13,323 nt of DNA from JAFDVN01 sp035758545. GTDB lineage: Bacteria; Acidobacteriota; Holophagae; Holophagales; Holophagaceae. The stretch covers positions 1-13,323 of the forward strand of contig DASTWQ010000106.1 in NCBI GenBank assembly GCA_035758545.1. The letters run 5' to 3'. This document shows, piece by piece, positions 5,694 through 11,027 of the stretch. The number at the start of each line of letters is the position of its first letter. Position 1 is the first letter of the stretch. The notes under the pieces were generated by a model. The model had not been told where the DNA came from. It searched no databases and saw nothing but the letters and a program-made list of their open reading frames with translations. The position numbers and the translations under genes were made by a program.

Positions 5694-7156
5694 GGCGCCT
5701 CACCGCCTGCCTCCTGAGTCTGCCCCTGATGGCCCAGGCCCCGCCGCCCCCGCAGGCGGCCGCCGGTCCCCTCGCGCGGCTGCGGGCCGCCTGCCTGGCG
5801 CCCTCGCCGGAGATGGCCCGGCTGCGGGCCCTCTGCGACGGCATCGGCGGCCGGGTGACGGGCTCTCCGGCCTTCGAGCGGGCCCTGCAATGGGGCTTGG
5901 ACGGGTTCAAGGAGGCCGGCGTCGCGGCGCGGGTCGAGCGGTTCACGCTGCGGAACGGCTGGGAGGCGGGACCGGCCTCGATGCGGGTGGAGGGGCCCTT
6001 CGCCTTCAGCCCCAAGGTCACCACCTGGGGCTGGAGCCCCGCCTGCGACGGCACCTACGCGGTCGTGGACGGCGGCGACGGCAGCGAGGCCGCCCTCGCG
6101 GCCCTGGGGGCCCGGGCCAAGGGCGCCTTCGTCTACCTGCGCAGCGCGCCGATGACCACGGTGGAGGCCCTCTTCGGCGAGTACTTCGACACCGCCCGGC
6201 AGACCGTCCAGCTGAAGGCGCTGGGCGCCGCCGGCCTGATCGCCCAGTCCACCCGGCCCCACCAGCTGCTCTACCGGCATCTGGACCCCAGCCTCCCAGA
6301 GGGGGAGGTCGCATCGATGCCCGAACTGCAGATCGCCCGGGAGGACGGCGCCCGTCTGGCGCGGATTCTCCAGGATGGCCCGGCCCGGGCTCGGATCACC
6401 CTCGCCAACCAGGTCTCCGGCCCCACCCAGGCCGGGAATGTCGTCGCGGAACTGCCCGGCACGGACCTGAAGGACGAGATCGTGCTCATCGGCGCCCACC
6501 TTGATTCCTGGGAGCTGGGCACCGGCGCCCTGGACGACGGCTGCAACGCGGCCATGGTGACGGAGCTCGCCCGGCTCTTCCGCGCGGCGGACCTGCATCC
6601 CCGGCGCACGGTGCGCTTCGTCCTCTTCGGGGGCGAGGAGCAGGGCATGCTCGGCTCCGAGGCCTATGCCGCCGCCCACGGGGCTGAGCTGGCCCGGACC
6701 CGGGCCGTGGTGATCTACGACGAGGGCACGGGCCGGGTGACGGGCTTCAGCACCGGGGGGCGGAAGGACTGGCATCCCGCCCTGGAGGCGGCTCTGGCCC
6801 CGCTGGGGGACACCGCGCCCAAGGCCCACACGGACGACGCCTTCACCGGCACGGACAACTACGACTTCCTCGCCCAGGGCATCCCGACCCTGGTGGCCAA
6901 CCAGGACTGGGTCGACTACCTGCCCAGCTACCACGCGGAGAGCGACACCTTCGACAAGGTGGAACCGCGCGCGCTGCGGGACCAGACCGCGGAGGCCGCC
7001 GTGCTGCTCTGGGACCTGGCCAACGCGGACGCGCTGCCGAAGCGGCAGACCCGCGCCGAGATCCAGGCCCTCATGGACGCCACGGGCCTGCCGCCCCAGA
7101 TGAAGGCCTTCGGCCTCTGGCGCGGCTGGGCCGACGGCACCCGCGGGCGGAAGTAG
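5690..7156 (+). CDS. Secreted M28-family metallopeptidase (carboxypeptidase Q-like)
   Basis: Predicted exported di-zinc aminopeptidase or carboxypeptidase of 488 residues. An N-terminal signal peptide (1-17, ending near LMAQA) precedes a proline-rich spacer and an insert (about 105-235) in the position of a PA domain. The M28 catalytic core follows: GAHLDSW (H270, D272), the bridging-aspartate region GALDDG (D282/D283), GGEEQGMLGSEAY with the catalytic and metal-binding glutamates E316/E317, TGTDNYDF (D389 a likely ligand) and YHAESDTFDKV (H415). The motif pattern is closest to carboxypeptidase Q/PGCP-type members, which release terminal residues from short peptides. GGAGG (5680-5684) lies 5 bases before the ATG, inside the kinase gene, and ATGA overlaps the kinase stop, so kinase and peptidase are translated together. 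Convergent with ribE, 28 bases away. Confidence 0.92.
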   Translation: MRRLTACLLSLPLMAQAPPPPQAAAGPLARLRAACLAPSPEMARLRALCDGIGGRVTGSPAFERALQWGLDGFKEAGVAARVERFTLRNGWEAGPASMRVEGPFAFSPKVTTWGWSPACDGTYAVVDGGDGSEAALAALGARAKGAFVYLRSAPMTTVEALFGEYFDTARQTVQLKALGAAGLIAQSTRPHQLLYRHLDPSLPEGEVASMPELQIAREDGARLARILQDGPARARITLANQVSGPTQAGNVVAELPGTDLKDEIVLIGAHLDSWELGTGALDDGCNAAMVTELARLFRAADLHPRRTVRFVLFGGEEQGMLGSEAYAAAHGAELARTRAVVIYDEGTGRVTGFSTGGRKDWHPALEAALAPLGDTAPKAHTDDAFTGTDNYDFLAQGIPTLVANQDWVDYLPSYHAESDTFDKVEPRALRDQTAEAAVLLWDLANADALPKRQTRAEIQALMDATGLPPQMKAFGLWRGWADGTRGRK

Positions 7157-7161
7157 CTTCC

Positions 7162-7200
7162 GGCCCCGGGATCAGGCCCCAGGATCAGGCTTCGGGATCC
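7162..7200. repeat. Three tandem 13-bp repeats overlapping the ribE stop codon
   Basis: GGCCCCGGGATCA (7162-7174), GGCCCCAGGATCA (7175-7187) and GGCTTCGGGATCC (7188-7200) lie end to end. They fill the gap between the convergent peptidase and ribE genes and run into the last codons of ribE, whose TGA is 7185-7187. Units differ by one to four bases, so the array is imperfect. No convincing terminator hairpin with a T-run was seen in this gap. Confidence 0.7.
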
Positions 7201-7850
7201 GGACCCCAGGCCTCCATGGCGGCCCAGCCGCCTTCGGCGAACGTCGAGAGCTTGGCGCCGGAAGCCCGGACGCCCAGCAGGCGCGCCGCGTAGCGGGCCA
7301 GGGGATCCGCCTCCAGATTCACCAGGTCCCCGGGCCGCAGGTCCCGGAAGGCCGTGCGGGCGACGGTCTCGGGGATCAGCGCCACCGTGAAGAAATCCGG
7401 GCCAGCATCCACCACCGTGAGGCTGACGCCGTCCACGGCGATGGAGCCCTTCTCCGCCACCAGCGGCGCCAGATCTGCCGGCATGGCGAACCGCCAGAGG
7501 CCCTCGCCGGTGGGCCGGGCCCCCAGGGCGCCGAAGGCGTCCACATGGCCGAGCATGAGATGGCCGTCCAGGGGATCACCCACCCGGAGCGCCGGCTCCA
7601 GGTGGAGGGTCGCGCCGGTCTTCAACCGGCCGAGGGTCGTCTTCGCCAGGGTCTCCTCGCTGAGGTCCGCCTCCCAGGCCCGGCCGTCCCGGGCCACCGC
7701 CGTGAGGCAGCAGCCGTTCACGGCGATGCTCGCGCCGGCCTCGGCCCGCTCCAGCACCTCCGGCGGCGCCGCGATGCGAAGCCGGGCCCCGCCTGGCCGG
7801 TCCGACCGGACCTCGAGGGTGCCGAGATGGCGGATCAGGCCGGTGAACAT
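7185..7850 (-). CDS. ribE: Riboflavin synthase, alpha subunit
   Basis: Catalyses dismutation of two 6,7-dimethyl-8-ribityllumazine molecules to riboflavin and a pyrimidine product that is recycled. The 221 residues hold the two related beta-barrel domains. Barrel 1 begins MFTGLI and contains VNGCCLTAV (44-52, C48) and GHVDAFG (101-107). Barrel 2 contains GSIAVDGVSLTVV (135-147), the IPETVARTAF segment (159-168) and NLEADPLARYAARLL (178-192). Residues after about 193 form a short, poorly conserved tail whose last codons lie in the 13-bp tandem repeat. The ATG shares one base with the permease stop (TGATG), and AGGAGG (7855-7860) sits 4 bases upstream inside the permease gene, so expression is coupled to a transporter rather than to other rib genes, none of which is in the window. 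Confidence 0.95.
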   Translation of the reverse strand: MFTGLIRHLGTLEVRSDRPGGARLRIAAPPEVLERAEAGASIAVNGCCLTAVARDGRAWEADLSEETLAKTTLGRLKTGATLHLEPALRVGDPLDGHLMLGHVDAFGALGARPTGEGLWRFAMPADLAPLVAEKGSIAVDGVSLTVVDAGPDFFTVALIPETVARTAFRDLRPGDLVNLEADPLARYAARLLGVRASGAKLSTFAEGGWAAMEAWGPDPEA

Positions 7851-9451
7851 CAGGCCTCCTGGGACAGCCCCAGCTTGCTGTGCTTGGCGCTGTATAGGAA
7901 GTAGGCCACCAGGCCCGCCGCCAGCCAGATCCAGAACCGGTCCCAGGTGTGGCGCGGGAGGCCCAGGGCCAGCCAGACGCAGAAGAGGATGCCCAGGGGC
8001 GCCGTGATCCAGATGAGCGGCGCCTTGAACTTCCGCTCCAGCTCGGGCCGCCGGACGCGAAGGATGAGGATGCCCGCGCACACAAGGACGAAGGCGAACA
8101 GGGTGCCGATGTTCGTGAGCTCGATGATCTCGTCGATGTTCATGAACCCCGCGGGGAGGATGACGAGGACACCCGTCAGGAGCGTGGCGTTCAGGGGCGT
8201 GCGGAAGCGGGGGCTCACCTTCCCGAACCAGGGGGGCAGGAGGCCGTCGCGGCTCATCACCATGAAGATGCGGGGCTGCGCCATCTGGTAGACGAGCAAC
8301 GCGCTGCCCAGCGCCACCACGGCCCCCACGCTGATCAGGGCGGAGATCTTGTTCATGCCGATGGAGGTGAACGCGAAGGCGATGGGGTCCGCCACCCCGT
8401 GGTAGGCGTGGTAAGGGAGGATGCCGGCGATGACCGCGCAGACGCCGACGTAGATGACCGTGCAGATCACCAGGCTGCCGATGATCCCGCGGGGCATGGC
8501 CTTGCTGGGCTCCCGGCATTCCTCCGCCGTGGTGCTCACGGCGTCGAAGCCGATGAAGGCGAAGAAGATGATGGCGGCCCCGGCCTGCACGCCCTTCCAC
8601 CCGTTGGGCATGAAGGGATGGTAGTTGGCGGGCTTCACATAGAAGGCGCCGATGGCGATCACCAGCAGGAGCAGCAGCACCTTGAGGGAGACCATGATGC
8701 TGTTGGCCTTCACGGACTCCTTGACGCCCCAGATGCACAGGGCCGTGATCAGGAGGGTGATGAGCATCGCGAGCAGGTTCATCCCGACCGGGAAGTGGCC
8801 GATCATGGGGGCCGTCTTGAGCACGTCCCAGTTCATGAACGTGGCGGCGCCGTCCAAGGTCCCGGCCTTCGCCTGGGCGAGGTAGGCCAGCTTCTGGGAG
8901 AAGTGGAGCGCGCCCTGGTGGGAGGCCGCGAAGCTCTCGGTTGGGAAGAGCATGGTCCGGGGGTCCATGCTCAGCCATCTCGGGATGTGGATGCCGAGGC
9001 CCTGGAGCAGGTTGTCCGCGTAGCTCCCCCAGCTGATCGCCACGGCGACGTTGGAGACCGCGTACTCCAGGAGCAGGTTCCAGCCGATGATCCAGGCCAT
9101 CAGCTCGCCCATGGTGGCGTAGGTGTAGGTGTACGCGCTGCCCGAGGCCGGGATCATGCTGGAGAACTCGGCGTAGCACAGGGCGGTGAACCCGCAGGCG
9201 ATCGCCACCAGCAGGAAGCTGATGAGCAGGGCCGGGCCCGCCGCCGGGCGGGTGACGCCGAAGGTGGAGTCGAACCCCCCGGCCAGGCCGGTCCCGAGGG
9301 CGGAGAGGATGCCCGCACCGATGATGGCGCCGACGCCCAGGAGCGCGAGGTCCCAGCTGCCCAGGGTCCGCTTCAGGCCGCCGTGCTCGGGCTCTTCCGC
9401 GTTGGCGCGGAGCTGTTCCAGGGACTTGGTGCGGAAGAGGTGTCTGAACAT
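7850..9451 (-). CDS. APC-superfamily amino-acid permease (cationic amino-acid transporter-like)
   Basis: Inner-membrane secondary transporter of 533 residues with about 12-14 hydrophobic segments. The N-terminal cytoplasmic segment (1-31) is hydrophilic. The first helix carries the substrate-site glycine motif GVGAIIGAGILSALG (39-53). Other family marks are AEFSSMIPASGSAYTY, FFAFIGFDAVSTTAEE followed by REPSKAMPRGI, and FMVMSRDGLLPPWF. These match the bacterial YfnA/ApcT and CAT branch, which takes up neutral or cationic amino acids; the substrate is not predictable here. A long non-hydrophobic loop (about 160-215) lies between two mid-protein helices. ATG 9451 has only a weak upstream site (CGGATCG). 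It is the first gene of a two-gene unit with ribE and is divergent from the DUF58 gene. Confidence 0.92.
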   Translation of the reverse strand: MFRHLFRTKSLEQLRANAEEPEHGGLKRTLGSWDLALLGVGAIIGAGILSALGTGLAGGFDSTFGVTRPAAGPALLISFLLVAIACGFTALCYAEFSSMIPASGSAYTYTYATMGELMAWIIGWNLLLEYAVSNVAVAISWGSYADNLLQGLGIHIPRWLSMDPRTMLFPTESFAASHQGALHFSQKLAYLAQAKAGTLDGAATFMNWDVLKTAPMIGHFPVGMNLLAMLITLLITALCIWGVKESVKANSIMVSLKVLLLLLVIAIGAFYVKPANYHPFMPNGWKGVQAGAAIIFFAFIGFDAVSTTAEECREPSKAMPRGIIGSLVICTVIYVGVCAVIAGILPYHAYHGVADPIAFAFTSIGMNKISALISVGAVVALGSALLVYQMAQPRIFMVMSRDGLLPPWFGKVSPRFRTPLNATLLTGVLVILPAGFMNIDEIIELTNIGTLFAFVLVCAGILILRVRRPELERKFKAPLIWITAPLGILFCVWLALGLPRHTWDRFWIWLAAGLVAYFLYSAKHSKLGLSQEA

Positions 9452-9482
9452 CGGCGATCCGGAGGGGGTGAAACGATCATCC

Positions 9483-9501
9483 TACCGCGCCGGGAGCGGT
9501 A
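9483..9501. promoter_or_regulatory. Short inverted repeat in the divergent permease/DUF58 gap
   Basis: TACCGC (9483-9488) and GCGGTA (9496-9501) are exact inverted repeats separated by 7 bases. They lie 12 bases before the DUF58 ATG and 31 bases before the permease ATG. This could be a regulator site or a 5'-leader hairpin; six-base arms in GC-rich DNA can arise by chance. Confidence 0.25.
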
Positions 9502-9513
9502 ACCTGTCGGGCC

Positions 9514-10518
9514 ATGCTGCTCTGGAAGGACCGGACCCTCCGCCTCTCCATCACCCGGCTCGGGTGGGAGTACCTGCTCGCCCTGGTGCTCATCGGCGCC
9601 TTCGCGGTGAACAGCGGCAACAACCTCCTCTACCTCGTGTTCTCCGCGATGCTCGGGCTCTTCCTCGTCTCCGGGGTGGTGAGCCGCCGGGCCCTGCGCG
9701 GGCTCAAGCCCCTGGAACTGGACGAGGGCAACCTCTTCGCCCGGGTGCGGGGCGGCCTCCGCCTGCGCTTCCAGGACACCGCCCCGAAGCGGATCCGGGG
9801 CCTGGAGCTGCGGCTCGCGATGGAGGAGGGCGAGGTGGAGCCCGCCTTCTACCCCGGCGGCGGGGGCGAGGGCGAGCCCGTGACCGTGCTCCACGCCCGG
9901 GCCGCCCGTCGGGGCTGGACCCGCGTCACCGGCCTGGAGCTGCGCACCCGGCACCCCTTCGGCTTCCTGGAGAAGGCCTGGCGGTTCGAACTGGACCGGG
10001 CCGTGCTCATCCTGCCCCACCCCCGGGCGCCCCAGGCCTCGCCCGCCGCGGCAGCCCAGGAAGGCCAGGTGCGCACCCTGCCCCGGCCCGGGGAGAGCAG
10101 CCCCGAAGGCGCCCGTCCCATGCGGCCCGGGGACGCCCCGGCCCGGGTCCACTGGAAGCGCAGCGCCCAGCGTCCCCAGGGGGAGCTCTGGGTCCGCACC
10201 TTCGAGGAGGAGCAGCCCCTGGCGCTCCATCTGGACCTGGACCTGGGGCGATGGTCCCCGGGCCGGGCCTTCGAGCGGGAGCTGGAGCGGCTCTCCGGGG
10301 CGATCCTCCAGGCCCGGCTCCAGAAGCGGGAGGTGGCCCTCACGGTCCGGAGCGCCCTGGGCCTCCGGCGCCAGGAAGGCCCCCAGGCCTGCTGGCGGGC
10401 CCTGGCCCTGGCGGAGGCCGAGGGCCCCCCCCGGCCGCCGGGCCAGGACGAGCCCCCCGCCGGATCCCTGCTCACCCCCGCCGGGTCCGCCCCGGCCAGC
10501 CCGGCCCCCCGAGGATGA
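9514..10518 (+). CDS. DUF58-domain membrane protein
   Basis: 334 residues. Two N-terminal membrane helices (about 18-33 and 38-56) enclose a short hairpin (NSGNN), which is the usual DUF58 N-terminus. A beta-rich middle region contains RHPFGFLEKAW (146-156). The DUF58 signature follows as RPGDAPARVHWKRSAQR (204-220), then a von Willebrand A-like beginning LALHLDLDLG (236-245). The C-terminal 40 residues are Pro/Ala/Gly-rich. DUF58 proteins are usually found beside a MoxR-type AAA ATPase and a transglutaminase-like protein and are thought to act in assembly or maturation of envelope complexes; neither partner is in this window. There is no good ribosome binding site near ATG 9514; a TAACCT at 9500-9505 might even give a near-leaderless message. 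Its TGA (10516-10518) runs into the start region of the cytidine deaminase. Confidence 0.88.
   Translation: MLLWKDRTLRLSITRLGWEYLLALVLIGAFAVNSGNNLLYLVFSAMLGLFLVSGVVSRRALRGLKPLELDEGNLFARVRGGLRLRFQDTAPKRIRGLELRLAMEEGEVEPAFYPGGGGEGEPVTVLHARAARRGWTRVTGLELRTRHPFGFLEKAWRFELDRAVLILPHPRAPQASPAAAAQEGQVRTLPRPGESSPEGARPMRPGDAPARVHWKRSAQRPQGELWVRTFEEEQPLALHLDLDLGRWSPGRAFERELERLSGAILQARLQKREVALTVRSALGLRRQEGPQACWRALALAEAEGPPRPPGQDEPPAGSLLTPAGSAPASPAPRG
10511..10514 (+). promoter_or_regulatory. Ribosome binding site deciding the cytidine deaminase start
   Basis: GAGG here is followed by three in-frame ATGs at 10515, 10518 and 10524. Spacings would be 0, 3 and 9 bases, so only 10524 is at a workable distance. 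Confidence 0.5.
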
Positions 10519-10523
10519 TGCCC

Positions 10524-10991
10524 ATGCCCCTGACCGATCCCTTCGATCCCGCCTGGCAGCCCCTGCTGGAGGCGGCCTGGGCCGCCCGGGAACGGGCCCA
10601 CGCCCCCTATTCCGGCTTCCGGGTGGGCGCCGCCCTACAGACCTCGGACGGCGCCATCACCCCGGGCTGCAACGTGGAGAACGCCGCCTACCCCCTCTGC
10701 ACCTGCGCCGAGCGGGGCGCCGTCGCCGCGGCCGTGGCCCAGGGGCGCCTCACGCCGGGACGCCTCACCGCCCTCGCGGTGGTCACCGAAGCGGACCGGC
10801 TGACGCCCCCCTGCGGCGCCTGCCGGCAGGTGCTGTCGGAGTTCGCGGGGCGGCTTCCGATCCTGCTCGCCAACCGGGCCTCCCGGGCCGTCCACGACCT
10901 GGCGGACCTGCTTCCCCTGGCCTTCGGGGCCGGGGATTTCAGCCCCAACCCCCCGGTGCCGAAACTTTCCAAGGGCCGCCCGACCACCTAG
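10524..10991 (+). CDS. cdd: Cytidine deaminase
   Basis: Zinc-dependent hydrolytic deamination of cytidine and deoxycytidine to uridine and deoxyuridine, a cytoplasmic pyrimidine-salvage step. The 155 residues carry the substrate-binding region APYSGFRVGAAL (27-38), CNVENAAYPLCTCAERGA (49-66) with zinc ligand C61 and proton-shuttling E63, and PCGACRQ (96-102) with zinc ligands C97 and C100. Three cysteine ligands mark the homotetrameric type. The final 20 or so residues after ADLLPLAFG extend slightly beyond the family core. The start at 10524 is chosen on ribosome-site spacing; ATG 10515 would add three residues (MMP) and overlap the DUF58 stop as ATGA. Either way it follows the DUF58 gene without a gap and is likely co-transcribed with it. 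Confidence 0.93.
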   Translation: MPLTDPFDPAWQPLLEAAWAARERAHAPYSGFRVGAALQTSDGAITPGCNVENAAYPLCTCAERGAVAAAVAQGRLTPGRLTALAVVTEADRLTPPCGACRQVLSEFAGRLPILLANRASRAVHDLADLLPLAFGAGDFSPNPPVPKLSKGRPTT

Positions 10992-11027
10992 ACTGAGTCC
11001 CTACCCCTCCTCTGCCGAGGCAACCGA

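Noticed and set aside
7157..7184. Bidirectional terminator between the peptidase and ribE
   Set aside because: The gap is GC-rich tandem repeat without a clear stem followed by T-runs on either strand.
7851..9179. Extension of the riboflavin synthase frame upstream of MFTGLI
   Set aside because: MFTGLI is the classic riboflavin synthase N-terminus and has AGGAGG four bases upstream; the extension is a shadow of the permease.
7949..9502. Open + strand frame opposite the permease gene
   Set aside because: The product is Gly/Asp/Glu/His-rich without domains, while the minus strand gives a full APC transporter.
9186..10523. Long extension of the cytidine deaminase frame through the DUF58 and permease genes
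   Set aside because: The extension is a Pro/Arg/Gly shadow of DUF58; the deaminase core alone matches family length.
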